Origin: Hymenobacter rigui
Lineage (GTDB): Bacteria; Bacteroidota; Bacteroidia; Cytophagales; Hymenobacteraceae
Assembly: GCF_003944715.1 (NCBI RefSeq)
Contig: NZ_RWIT01000024.1
Location: forward strand, 1-48,662
DNA length: 48,662 bases
Direction of reading: 5' to 3'
Both the position numbers and the translations under genes were made by a program. Below the pieces are notes generated by a model. It was not told the origin of the DNA and searched no databases. It was given only the letters and a program-made list of their open reading frames with translations. Positions 1 to 8,613 of this stretch are shown in pieces. The stretch's first letter is position 1; every line of letters starts with the position of its first letter.

Positions 1-69
1 CTGCCGGGCTCCGGGCTCAGTCAGCGCCTGCGCCACGCGCTGGCGCAAATCCATCGAATACGCTTGCAT
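1..69 (-). CDS. IS630-family transposase, N-terminal fragment cut by the window edge
   Basis: The minus strand from 69 reads 23 codons from an ATG without a stop and runs off the window. The peptide (M-Q-A-Y-S-M-D-L-R-Q-R-V...EPGAR) matches the start of IS630-type transposases, whose first residues are typically MKxYSxDLR followed by a helix-turn-helix. A closely similar start is present at the other end of the window (48593). The start lies 56 bases inside the predicted element end at 106-125, as at the right end. Only the first 23 residues are visible, so whether the gene is intact is unknown. Confidence 0.75.
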   Translation of the reverse strand, partial: MQAYSMDLRQRVAQALTEPGARQ

Positions 70-105
70 ATACCTGCTTACGTACGCTAGGCGACGGCAG
101 CTACA

Positions 106-125
106 CCGTTCATGAATCCGCTATA
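106..125 (-). repeat. Predicted terminal inverted repeat of the left IS630-like element
   Basis: Read on the minus strand, 125 down to 106 begins TATAGCGGATTCATGAAC. It matches 48537-48556 on the plus strand at 17 of 20 positions, and both lie about 55 bases upstream of a transposase ATG. IS630 elements insert at TA, so the outer TA is the likely target site. The other end of the element lies outside the window. Confidence 0.6.
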
Positions 126-186
126 AGGATACACTTTGTGGTAATCTGAAGAGGAATTCAGACTCTACTATTCGTCACTATTGGAG

Positions 187-660
187 CTACTTGAGTTCTA
201 ATTCATTCACTTCGATATCAACTTTTTTCCAGTTTTCAGAATCAATATTCTTATTATCAACTTCTTTAATCCAGCTTATTCCTGGCAGTATCCTTATTTT
301 ATCCACATGACGCTGTCTATAACTACCGGGGCCAGGGTTCATCATTTGATATTCTATCACCCTATTACTTGAATGTATATTCTGATATTCAATAGTTTGA
401 GTTTTCCAATCACCTCTCCAGATAAAAAGCAGCTTGAGGACAATCATTGTAATAATTAGTACCACAGTAAATATTACTGCTGTAGTAATGCTCCAGCGAA
501 AGAACACTTTACCTACATAGACGGCTGCAGCGGCAAGTGCAACAACCAAAATACACAAGCTTATCAACAAGCTATTGATATCCAATGGAGTGGTTATATC
601 GGCTATTAATAAAGTAGACGATACTAAAAACGTTATTAGTAAAACCCTATTTATCTTCAT
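187..660 (-). CDS. Hypothetical membrane protein, low GC
   Basis: This 157-residue protein is not one I recognise. It has about three hydrophobic segments in the first 85 residues (roughly 5-22, 30-50 and 57-80). A polar C-terminal domain of about 70 residues follows, with charged and aromatic residues (R-G-D-W-K near 82-86). The coding sequence is visibly richer in A and T than the mannosidase gene next to it and ends 61 bases from the insertion-sequence end, so recent acquisition is plausible. The ATG at 660 is 36 bases from the end of the mannosidase gene on the same strand; co-transcription is possible but not shown. Confidence 0.6.
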   Translation of the reverse strand: MKINRVLLITFLVSSTLLIADITTPLDINSLLISLCILVVALAAAAVYVGKVFFRWSITTAVIFTVVLIITMIVLKLLFIWRGDWKTQTIEYQNIHSSNRVIEYQMMNPGPGSYRQRHVDKIRILPGISWIKEVDNKNIDSENWKKVDIEVNELELK

Positions 661-696
661 CGATTCACTACCTAGAATTTTTACGGCTATGCAGCC

Positions 697-2997
697 TCAC
701 GGCCGCGCCGCCATCGTAAACACCAGTTCCCCGCCCTTCACCACGTCCGCAAATTGCAAAAACGGCCGCGTGAGTTTCTGGCCGTTGAGGCGCACTTCCT
801 TTACGTACACATTTTTGTCGCTCTGGTTTTTGACGGTGATGCGGAAGGTGTTGCCGTTTTCCAGATTCAGCGTGGCCCCGTGGATGGCGGGGCTGCCGAG
901 GGCGTATTCCGGCGAGCCGGGGGCTACGGGATAGAAGCCCAGGGCCGAGAAGATGTACCAGGCCGACATCTGCCCGCAGTCGTCGTTGCCGCCGAGGCCG
1001 TCGGGGATGGGGCGGTACATTTTGGGCAGAATCATCCGGACGCGGGCCTGGGTTTTCCAGGGTTGGCTGGTCCAGTTGTAGAGGTAGGCCACGTGGTGGG
1101 CGGGCTCGTTACCGTGCACGTAGTTGCCGATGATACCGTCGCGGGTGATGTCCTCGGTTTCGGCGAAGAACTTATCCGGCAGGTGCATCGTGAACAGGGA
1201 ATCCAGGTGGGGCAGAAACTTCTTTTCGCCGCCCATCTTGGCAATGAGGGCGGCGGGGTCCTGGGGCACGTAGAGGCTGTAGTTCCAGGCGTTGCCCTCA
1301 ATAAAGCCCTGGTCGTGGGTGCTCAGCACGTCGAAGCGCGGGCGGAACGAGCCGTCGGTGAGGCGGGGGTGCATGAAGTTGATGCGCTGGTCGTACACGT
1401 TCTGCCAGTTTTGGGCCCGCTTGCTGAACTCGGCTTCGATGTCCGTCTTGCCCAGCTTACGGGCCAACTGCGCAATGCACCAGTCGTCGTAGGCGTATTC
1501 CAGGGTTTTCGATACCGAGGAGCCGCTTTTGTCCTCGGGCACGTAGCCAATCTGTTCGTAGAGGATAATACCGTCGAAACGTTGCTGGTGGGCGGTGGCC
1601 ACGCAGGCGTCGAGGGCGCGCTGGGCCTGGTCGGCGGGCACCACGCCTTTCAGCACGGCATCTACCACCACCGGCACCGCGTGGTAGCCAATCATGCACC
1701 AGTTTTCGTTGGCATAGTGGCTCCACACGGGCAGCATGTGCAGGGTGCTCTGGTCGTAGTGGGCCAGCATGCTTTGCACCATGTCGGCGTTGCGCCGGGG
1801 CTGCAGCAGGTTGTAGAGCGGGTGCAGGGCGCGGTAGGTGTCCCAGAGCGAGAAGGTGGTGTAGTTAGTGAAGCCCTCGGCCCGGTGGATGTTCTGGTCG
1901 AGGCCACGGTACTGGCCGTCCACGTCCATGTAGGTAGTGGGGCTGAGAGCGGCGTGGTACATGGCCGTGTAGAAGTTCTCCTTGTCCACCCGTTTCGGCG
2001 ACTCAATTACCACTTTGCTTAGCTCCTGCTGCCACAGCGCCTGCCCGGCCCGCTTCACGGCCTCGAAGTCCCAGCCCGGCACTTCGGCGCGCATGTTGCG
2101 CAACGCCCCCTCAGTGCTCACCCCCGACAGGGCCATTTTCACCTTCACCTTCTCCCCCGCCGTGGTCTTGAAATCGAAGAACAGCCGCAACTGCTCGCCG
2201 GCCAGCTCGGGGAAGTTCTGGCTCTGGTCGAAGCGGCCCCAGAAGCCCCGATACACCTGCTTCTTGGAGAGGTTGCGGCTGCCGTAGCTCACGAAGGGCT
2301 TCGAGAAGCTCATAGCGAAATACTGGGTGCGGGTGCGGGCCCAACCGTTGGTTTGGCGGTAGCCGGTTACCAGCGTGTCGTTTTCCACCCGCACAAACGT
2401 CCACACGTTCTTATCGGGGTAGTTGTAGATGCCGGCTGTGAGGTCGAGGATGATATGCGCCTGCTCCGACTGCGGAAACGTGTACTGGTGCATACCCACG
2501 CGGTTGGAGGCCGTCAGCTCGGCCAGGATGTCGTGGTCGTCGAGCTTCACGCGGTAGTAGGCGGGCTCGGCCACCTCGTTCTGGTGCGAAAACCGGGAGC
2601 GGTAGCCCCGCTCGGGCTGGTCGGCGGTGCCGGGGTTGAGCTGGAGCGGGCCGGTGGTGGGCATCACCAGAAAGTCGCCGAGGTCGGAGTGGCCGGTGCC
2701 GCTGAAGTGGGTGTGCGAGAAGCCCACGATGGTTTTATCGGCGTACTGGTAGCCGGCGCAGTACTCGTACACGCGGGGGTTGTACTTGCCGCTGAGCTCG
2801 TAGCCGATGGTGTCGGTATCGGGCGAGAGTTGCACCATGCCAAAGGGCACCGTCGCCCCCGGGTAGGTGTGCCCCATCCGGGCCGTGCCCACCAACGGCT
2901 TGGCGTACTGCACCAGGTTTTCGGTGGTTTTGGCCTTCTGGGCTAATGTGGGAACGGCTGCCAGGAGCAGCGCAGCAAGGATGGAAAGGCGGGGCAT
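697..2997 (-). CDS. Glycoside hydrolase family 92 alpha-1,2-mannosidase
   Basis: A 766-residue secreted enzyme that trims alpha-linked mannose, usually from N-glycans, in the periplasm or at the cell surface. A signal peptide covers about residues 1-19 (hydrophobic run ending T-L-A-Q). The N-terminal domain carries the family motif GHTYPGATVPFGMVQLSPDT. Two regions expected to hold the catalytic acids are present: IEGNAWNY with Glu567 and GGNDDCGQMSAWY with Asp672-Asp673, the signatures of calcium-dependent GH92 enzymes. Length is normal for the family. No SusC/SusD pair or other glycosidase is adjacent, so it is not in a classical polysaccharide utilisation locus. Start chosen at the ATG preceding the signal peptide. 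Confidence 0.93.
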   Translation of the reverse strand: MPRLSILAALLLAAVPTLAQKAKTTENLVQYAKPLVGTARMGHTYPGATVPFGMVQLSPDTDTIGYELSGKYNPRVYEYCAGYQYADKTIVGFSHTHFSGTGHSDLGDFLVMPTTGPLQLNPGTADQPERGYRSRFSHQNEVAEPAYYRVKLDDHDILAELTASNRVGMHQYTFPQSEQAHIILDLTAGIYNYPDKNVWTFVRVENDTLVTGYRQTNGWARTRTQYFAMSFSKPFVSYGSRNLSKKQVYRGFWGRFDQSQNFPELAGEQLRLFFDFKTTAGEKVKVKMALSGVSTEGALRNMRAEVPGWDFEAVKRAGQALWQQELSKVVIESPKRVDKENFYTAMYHAALSPTTYMDVDGQYRGLDQNIHRAEGFTNYTTFSLWDTYRALHPLYNLLQPRRNADMVQSMLAHYDQSTLHMLPVWSHYANENWCMIGYHAVPVVVDAVLKGVVPADQAQRALDACVATAHQQRFDGIILYEQIGYVPEDKSGSSVSKTLEYAYDDWCIAQLARKLGKTDIEAEFSKRAQNWQNVYDQRINFMHPRLTDGSFRPRFDVLSTHDQGFIEGNAWNYSLYVPQDPAALIAKMGGEKKFLPHLDSLFTMHLPDKFFAETEDITRDGIIGNYVHGNEPAHHVAYLYNWTSQPWKTQARVRMILPKMYRPIPDGLGGNDDCGQMSAWYIFSALGFYPVAPGSPEYALGSPAIHGATLNLENGNTFRITVKNQSDKNVYVKEVRLNGQKLTRPFLQFADVVKGGELVFTMAARP

Positions 2998-3074
2998 CAG
3001 CTTCGGGAGGTGGCGTAGAAGCTGGTAAGGTAGGGAGGTGTTACAATACTATTACAGTAAACTTCTAGCTTCTC

Positions 3075-3545
3075 CTATCTGGTCTGACCTAGCAGAATAC
3101 TTAATGCCTTACTAGTTGCTTCCTCATTCAACCCAATCATTGGCTTAGTCATCACCCATCTTTTTTTAATATAATTGGGTAAACCGTTTATTGAGAGGTC
3201 GTCATCAATAATTACGTAATCCTCAGCTGCGCCGAATTGATCCACCCAAGCCTTAATCTCTTCACTCCTATTACCCAGTAAATTAATCGAATCCTTTTCA
3301 TTAATTTTTACAATATCACTTGCTACCACACCCCTTTCCCTGAACAATATATACCACTGCTCTAAAGAAAAATTTATTCTATGTGTTGTTGTTAGCACAA
3401 TAGTCGAATTTGTTGCAGAAATAATATCCGCTAAATTTTTCGATGCACTTTCATCAAATTTCAAGAATCCATCGGCTAACACCTCCGCTTTTCGCCAGAT
3501 TGGTGTCGTTACCAATACTCCATCAATATCGAGTAAAATTTTCAT
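3075..3545 (-). CDS. HAD-like hydrolase of the HAD_SAK_2 type
   Basis: A 156-residue protein with the pattern of small HAD domains found in Swiss-army-knife RNA-repair proteins (HAD_SAK_2). Motif I is LDIDGVLV with Asp6 and Asp8, motif II is the Thr run at 52-54 followed by HR, and motif IV is VIIDDD with Asp114-Asp116. A phosphatase or phosphotransferase fold follows from these motifs; the substrate cannot be read from sequence. The gene is conspicuously AT-rich compared with its neighbours and stands alone between the mannosidase and a SnoaL-like lipoprotein gene, which suggests transfer. The ATG at 3545 directly precedes motif I. Confidence 0.7.
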   Translation of the reverse strand: MKILLDIDGVLVTTPIWRKAEVLADGFLKFDESASKNLADIISATNSTIVLTTTHRINFSLEQWYILFRERGVVASDIVKINEKDSINLLGNRSEEIKAWVDQFGAAEDYVIIDDDLSINGLPNYIKKRWVMTKPMIGLNEEATSKALSILLGQTR

Positions 3546-3563
3546 AAATCTATTGACAGTATA

Positions 3564-4052
3564 TCAGTGCCCATAACTCACCACCCGCGTCACCTGCCAG
3601 CGCCCGTCGCGTAGGCGCCACACCATCATGTTCTTGAAGGTGCCGCAGTCGTCACGGCCGTTTTCTACGTGGCAGAAGCGGTGCTGGTAAGTTTCCACGG
3701 CACCGTAGTTGTGGATGGGGTACACCTCCAGGGTGCCGGGCACGAGCTGGCGGTTGAGGCCGGTGGTTTTGTTCTGTTCGAACAGATTCCGGAAGCCCTG
3801 CATGGTTTGCTGGAAGTTGGCCAAGCCGCCTTTGTCGTGGTAGAACTCCAGGTCTTCGGCGAAGAAGGTTTGCAGCGTGGCCACATCGTGCCGGTTGAAG
3901 GCCACAAACATCAGGCTGTCCTGCCGGGCAATGGTGCGGTACAGTTCCGGCGACACCGGCGGCTGGGCCGCTGCCGTGGCGGGGGCGGCGGGGCCTACCG
4001 GGGCGCAGGCGGCGGCCAGGAGCAGGAGCAGCGCGGGTAGCGGGAGTTTCAT
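3564..4052 (-). CDS. SnoaL/DUF4440-like lipoprotein
   Basis: A 162-residue protein with an N-terminal signal sequence ending LLAAAC, a plausible lipobox with Cys16, so it is probably membrane-anchored. The rest resembles the NTF2-like/DUF4440 fold: an initial helix (ELYRTIARQDSLMFVAFNRHD), then L-x-x-F-F-A-E-D-L-E-F-Y-H-D and a C-terminal WRLRDGRWQVTRVVSYGH strand pair. The function of such cone-shaped domains is not predictable. An in-frame ATG exists at 4082, but residues before 4052 would put Pro-rich sequence ahead of the signal peptide, so 4052 is preferred. It ends 18 bases before the start of the HAD-like gene. Confidence 0.75.
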   Translation of the reverse strand: MKLPLPALLLLLAAACAPVGPAAPATAAAQPPVSPELYRTIARQDSLMFVAFNRHDVATLQTFFAEDLEFYHDKGGLANFQQTMQGFRNLFEQNKTTGLNRQLVPGTLEVYPIHNYGAVETYQHRFCHVENGRDDCGTFKNMMVWRLRDGRWQVTRVVSYGH

Positions 4053-4167
4053 GTGCGTTGGCGGAGGCCTGAATGGTGGCAAGGTAGAGCTTCCGCTGGA
4101 TTTCTGACACGCTGGCTTCTAACAGAAGTATTTAGGCTGGGAATTGCGCAGCTTGACTGGCGGCCGG

Positions 4168-4731
4168 CTAATCGACCTTCAGCGGCGGGCCTATCACTTT
4201 CATTTCGTGGGCGGCAAACAGCTGCGCAACCTGCTGGGGCGTGGGTTCGGTTGTCAGGGCCGCCATGGCTACAAAAAACTCCTCCAGTTTGCCGGCCGGC
4301 TGCATCGTAACCAGCATGTGGCCTCGGGCACTTACCTGCGTCCAGGCGTGGGGCACCTGACGGGGCAGAAAGATGGAGTCGCCGGTTTTGAGTCGATACT
4401 TATCCTCTCCTACCTGAAACGCATATTCCCCGTCTAGCACATAGAAAACCTCATCCTGCCCCAGATGCACGTGCAAAGGCGTGCCCCGGCCCTGCGACAG
4501 GCTGGTTTGCTCGAAAATAGCTAAGTCGCCGTTGGTATCGTGGCCTGATACCTTCACGTCCAGGATGTTCTGATTCACACCCTTGAGTTGAATATGGCCA
4601 TGCCGACGCCCTTCGCCGGCGCGGGCCCTGAACCCTTTGGCGTTGCGTTCTTCTCTCTGAAGAACATGGGGCCCGACCGTGGCGGCTGGCAGGGCTGCCA
4701 GAGTAGTGCGAATGAAGTGACGACGTTGCAT
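4168..4731 (-). CDS. Cupin-domain protein with twin-arginine-like leader
   Basis: A 187-residue protein with a single cupin barrel. The metal site is visible as His87, His89 and Glu94 (PLHVHLGQDEVFYVLDG) with the second-motif His128 (PRQVPHAW). It could bind a metal and act as a small-molecule dioxygenase, isomerase or sensor; the substrate is unknown. The N-terminus MQRRHFIRTTLAALPAA resembles a Tat signal (two arginines, Phe at +2, hydrophobic stretch), pointing to folded export. The open frame continues upstream to 5133, but that extension overlaps the divergent SbcC gene and lacks family sequence, so the start is placed at 4731. Confidence 0.8.
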   Translation of the reverse strand: MQRRHFIRTTLAALPAATVGPHVLQREERNAKGFRARAGEGRRHGHIQLKGVNQNILDVKVSGHDTNGDLAIFEQTSLSQGRGTPLHVHLGQDEVFYVLDGEYAFQVGEDKYRLKTGDSIFLPRQVPHAWTQVSARGHMLVTMQPAGKLEEFFVAMAALTTEPTPQQVAQLFAAHEMKVIGPPLKVD

Positions 4732-4920
4732 AGCATCGGCCGGTAAATGCGCGAAGAAATCGACGAACTGTAGCCCGGTCCGGAAACACTGCCGCCACCA
4801 GTTCAGCTGCCCGGAACTATTCCGTACCAGAAGATACCATAGTAAAACCAGAATATAGAATTCGTGGACTTTGCCCCAAAGCCAATGGGGTTTCAGGAAT
4901 GCATTGCGGCACTGGTCAGT

Positions 4921-4928
4921 TATCTTTG
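4921..4928 (+). promoter_or_regulatory. Candidate Bacteroidota -7 box for the SbcC gene
   Basis: TATCTTTG fits the TAnnTTTG consensus and lies 68 bases before the chosen ATG at 4997. A TTG occurs about 14 bases upstream, closer than the usual 19-21 spacing, so support is partial. Confidence 0.4.
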
Positions 4929-4996
4929 TAGGAGCCCGAAAGGCGTTTTCGCGTACCGGAAGCCCCGGTTGCTTCCTGGTTGTTGCTCTTGCCCGC

Positions 4997-7900
4997 ATGA
5001 AAATTCTTCGCGTCCGTTTTTTCAACCTCAACTCTTTGCGCGGGGAGCACGCCGTTGATTTCAGCCAGACTCCCCTCTCCGACGCCGGCCTGTTTGCCAT
5101 CACTGGTCCCACCGGCGCGGGCAAAACCACCATTCTGGACGCTATTACGCTGGCCCTCTATGGGCAGGTGCCCCGCCACGAGAGCAGCGGCCCCGAGCAC
5201 GTGATGAGCCACGGCACAGGCGAAAGCTGGGCCGAAGTGGAGTTTGAGGTGAACGGGCAGCAGTACCGCAGCAAGTGGGGCCAATACCGGGCCCGCAAGC
5301 AGCCCGGCGGCAAGCTCCAGGACCCCAAAATGGAGCTGAGCGAACGGAAAATGGCCGAGGATGGCACCGAAACCTGGCCCTTCCTGGAAACCATGAAGCG
5401 CAACGTGCCCGTGCGCATTGCTGAGCTGAGCGGGCTGGAATACAAGCAGTTTCTGCGCTCCGTGCTGCTGGCCCAGGGCGACTTCACCCGCTTCCTGAAG
5501 GCCCCGGCCGGGGAGCGGGCGCAGTTGCTGGAAAAGATTACCGACACCCGCAAGTACTCCGATATTTCCCGGGCCGCGTTTGAGCGGGCCAAGCAGGAAA
5601 CCCAGCTGGTGGACCAGCTGCGACAGGGTTTGGAAGGCGTGGCGCTGTTGTCGGCGGAGGAAGTGGCGCACCTGCAAACCGAGCTGCAGGACCTCAACGC
5701 CCAGCTCACCAAAGTCACTGCCACGCAGGAACAATGGCGCGAGGCCCGGCAGTGGCACCTGCGCCTGCAGGAGTTGCGCGAGAAGCTCCGCATCACCCAA
5801 CAGCGGCAGCAGGAACTTACGGCCCAGGCTGAAACCCTGGCTCCGCTGCGTCAGCGTCTGGCCCTGCACCAGCAGGCCGCGCCCTTCGCCACCGACCACG
5901 CTTTGCTTCTGCAAACCGAGCGACAGGTAGCTACTCTTCGGCAGGAAGTAGCGCAGCTCCAGGCCCAGCTGCCCAAGTTGCAGCAGGCTGCCACCGCCGC
6001 CGAAACCGCCGGCACGGCCGCTACGCAGGCGTACGAGCAGGCTGCAGCTACTTTGCGCACCCAGGAGCCGCGCTTGCGCGAAGCGGAGCTGCTGGACCAC
6101 CAGCTCCGGGAAAAGCAGCAGCAGCTGGAACAGGGCAAACAGGAATACCAGGAGCAAAACCAACTCTGGAAGCAGCAAAACCAGGAAGCCACCACCGCCG
6201 ACCAGCAAAGCAAGCAGCAGCGGCAGCAGGCCCGGGACCTGCGCGAGTGGCTGCTGCCGCGCACGGTGCTGAGTACCGTAGCCGATGCCCTGCCCCCCCT
6301 GAGTGGTTACCTCCAGGACTGGCAGTACATCCAGACGGAGCTGGCCGAGCTGAACCGCAACCTGCAGGTGCGGCGGCAGCAGCTGGCCGCGGCCACGGCC
6401 ACCGAGCAGGCCAGCTCGGAGCTGCTGCGCACGGCCCAAACGCAGCTGGCTACCGCCACCGAACAGCAAACCACCGCCACCGCCACCCGGCTCGACTGGC
6501 GCCACCAGCTCAGCCACCACGTAGCCCGGCTGCACCACGAGGAAACGGCTCTGGAAACCAGCCTGCAGGATTTACGACGGCTGATGCACGCCCACCAGTT
6601 GATTCTGACCCACGAGCAGGCCCGCCAGCAGCTGCAGGCCGGCGAGCCGTGCCCGTTGTGCGGGGCCCTGGAGCACCCCTACGCCGCCGGGGTGCTGGGC
6701 GTGAGCGAAGACTCGGTGCAGCGCGACCGGGACCGGGAACAGGAGCTTACCCGCCAGATGGTAACGCTGAAAGGCCGCATCAACCGGCTGGTCAGCATCA
6801 GCGGACTACTGGAAACCGATACGCTGCCCACTGCCCCGGAAAGCACCGTATTGCGCTGGCTTTCGGAGGAAGAGGAAACCACCGTGCCCGCCATTGTGCG
6901 CGGACTGGTGCAGGAGCTGCGCACCCTGGAGCAGCAGCAGCAGCAGGCCCACCTGGCCCAGACCAAAGCCGAAGCCGACCAGCACAACGCCCGTCAGCAG
7001 CAGCAGCAGCTTCAGACGGAACTGCAGCAGCTTGCCCTGCGCCTGCAGGATACTCAGGAGCAGGCCCCCAAAATCAAGGAAATTATCAGCAGCCTGCTCA
7101 AAACCTTTGGACTGGATTTTTCGGGTGAGAACGGACCGGAATTGATGCGCCGGCTAGAGCAAGCCGGTACCGAGTACCGCCAGAAGCTGCAGGAGGTCGA
7201 AAAACTGGAGCGGGAACTGGACCTGACCCAGGAGCGCGCCAACGCCGCCCTGCAGCGCCGCCAGGAGTTGCAGCAGTGGCTGGATAAGCGCAAAACCGAG
7301 CTGCACGCAGCCCACCTGGAGGTACTGCAGCTCCAGCAGCGCCGCCAGGAGCTGCTCCCCGATGCCGATGTGGCCCAGGCCCGGCAGCGGCTGGAAACGA
7401 CTTTGCTCCATACTGACCAACACCGCCAGCGCCTCGATCAGCAGCTCCAGCAGCACCGCACCACTCTGTCGGTGGCCGTAGATAAGCTGCAGCAGCGCGA
7501 GCAGGCCCTTACCCAGCAGCAACAGGAGCTGCAGGAGCGCCGCACTACTCTCGCCCAAAACCTCACTGCCGCTGGCCTGAACCCCGAGCCTGCTACCCTT
7601 CCGGCTTTGCTGTTACCTCACGCCGAGGCCACGGCTGTGCAGGCCCAGCTGCAACGCTACGAGCAGGCCGTGCAGGTAGCGAACCAAACCGCCGAGGAAA
7701 CCGCGCAGCAGCTAACCGCCGAGGAAAACCGCCACCTCACCGCCGAACCTATGGAAGCCGTGAGCCACTACCTCAGTATTGCCGGTGAGCAGCTGGCTAC
7801 CCTGCACCAGCAGGTAGGTCAGCGGCAGGAGCGCCTGAATGCTCACCAGGTTGGGCAGGAGCGCCATGCCGCACTGGCCGCACAGCTGGAGAAGCAGCAG

Positions 7901-8428
7901 CAGGAAGCCCGCCGCTGGCGGCAGCTGGCCGACCTCATCGGCTCCGCCGATGGCAAGAAGTTCAGCGAGTTTGCCCAGGGCCTCACCCTGGCCCGCCTCA
8001 CGGACCTGGCCAACCGCCACCTGCACCGCTTCACCGACCGGTACCGCATCCTGCGCAACGCCGAACAGCACCTCGATCTGCTGATTCAGGATGAGTACCA
8101 GGCCGGGGCTGTACGCACCATGAATTCGTTATCGGGTGGGGAGAGTTTCCTGGTGAGTCTGGCCCTGGCCCTGGGCCTCTCGGAGCTGGCCGGCCGCCGC
8201 ACCCAAATTGACACGCTGTTCATTGATGAAGGCTTCGGCACCCTCGACCCCGATACTCTGGACGTGGCCCTCTCGGCGCTGGAGCTGCTGCAGGGCACGG
8301 GCAAAACCATCGGCATCATCTCCCACGTCGAGGGGCTGAAGGAGCGGATTGCCACCCAAATCAGCGTGCGGAAAGAGGCCGGCGGCGTCAGCTCGCTGCG
8401 GGTGGTTGGCTTTGGGGAGGAAGTGTAA
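4997..8428 (+). CDS. sbcC: SbcC/Rad50-type AAA ATPase, zinc-hook coiled-coil protein
   Basis: A 1143-residue SMC-like ATPase, expected to work with the SbcD nuclease in opening hairpins and processing double-strand breaks. Walker A is GPTGAGKT at 37-44. Two long Gln/Glu/Leu-rich coiled coils follow, separated by a zinc hook CPLC at 552-555. The ABC signature LSGGE is at 1045-1049 and Walker B (LFIDEG, Asp1077-Glu1078) near the C-terminus. The frame opens at 4871 but MKILRVRFFNLNSL is the family start, at 4997. No sbcD gene lies in the neighbourhood; the flanking genes are a divergent cupin gene and a convergent DUF6687-like gene. The coiled coils are unusually Gln-rich. Confidence 0.93.
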   Translation: MKILRVRFFNLNSLRGEHAVDFSQTPLSDAGLFAITGPTGAGKTTILDAITLALYGQVPRHESSGPEHVMSHGTGESWAEVEFEVNGQQYRSKWGQYRARKQPGGKLQDPKMELSERKMAEDGTETWPFLETMKRNVPVRIAELSGLEYKQFLRSVLLAQGDFTRFLKAPAGERAQLLEKITDTRKYSDISRAAFERAKQETQLVDQLRQGLEGVALLSAEEVAHLQTELQDLNAQLTKVTATQEQWREARQWHLRLQELREKLRITQQRQQELTAQAETLAPLRQRLALHQQAAPFATDHALLLQTERQVATLRQEVAQLQAQLPKLQQAATAAETAGTAATQAYEQAAATLRTQEPRLREAELLDHQLREKQQQLEQGKQEYQEQNQLWKQQNQEATTADQQSKQQRQQARDLREWLLPRTVLSTVADALPPLSGYLQDWQYIQTELAELNRNLQVRRQQLAAATATEQASSELLRTAQTQLATATEQQTTATATRLDWRHQLSHHVARLHHEETALETSLQDLRRLMHAHQLILTHEQARQQLQAGEPCPLCGALEHPYAAGVLGVSEDSVQRDRDREQELTRQMVTLKGRINRLVSISGLLETDTLPTAPESTVLRWLSEEEETTVPAIVRGLVQELRTLEQQQQQAHLAQTKAEADQHNARQQQQQLQTELQQLALRLQDTQEQAPKIKEIISSLLKTFGLDFSGENGPELMRRLEQAGTEYRQKLQEVEKLERELDLTQERANAALQRRQELQQWLDKRKTELHAAHLEVLQLQQRRQELLPDADVAQARQRLETTLLHTDQHRQRLDQQLQQHRTTLSVAVDKLQQREQALTQQQQELQERRTTLAQNLTAAGLNPEPATLPALLLPHAEATAVQAQLQRYEQAVQVANQTAEETAQQLTAEENRHLTAEPMEAVSHYLSIAGEQLATLHQQVGQRQERLNAHQVGQERHAALAAQLEKQQQEARRWRQLADLIGSADGKKFSEFAQGLTLARLTDLANRHLHRFTDRYRILRNAEQHLDLLIQDEYQAGAVRTMNSLSGGESFLVSLALALGLSELAGRRTQIDTLFIDEGFGTLDPDTLDVALSALELLQGTGKTIGIISHVEGLKERIATQISVRKEAGGVSSLRVVGFGEEV

Positions 8429-8480
8429 TGCCTTACTATGCATTGCCATTCCGAGCGAAGCTGTTTGAGACGTGAAGAAA

Positions 8481-8579
8481 CGTCATGCAGAGCCGAAGGC
8501 GAAGCATTTCGCGTGCTGACGTCTGAATAGCCTGGCAACGCCAGTACGCGAGATGCTTCGGCTGCGCCTTTGCATGACG
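8481..8579. repeat. Dispersed palindromic repeat, copy 1 (diverged)
   Basis: Two imperfectly inverted arms, 8481-8513 (CGTCATGCAGAGCC...) and 8547-8579 (...GGCTGCGCCTTTGCATGACG), separated by 33 bases, lie between two convergent genes. They share the GTCATGC and GAAGCAT core with copies at 23717, 24431, 33921, 37123 and 45094. The folded transcript would be a long hairpin. Confidence 0.7.
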
Positions 8580-8613
8580 GTCAGCAAGTTGTAAACGACT
8601 TTTCAGACACACC

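Noticed and set aside
4732..5133. N-terminal extension of the cupin frame
   Set aside because: Runs over the divergent SbcC gene and lacks cupin sequence.
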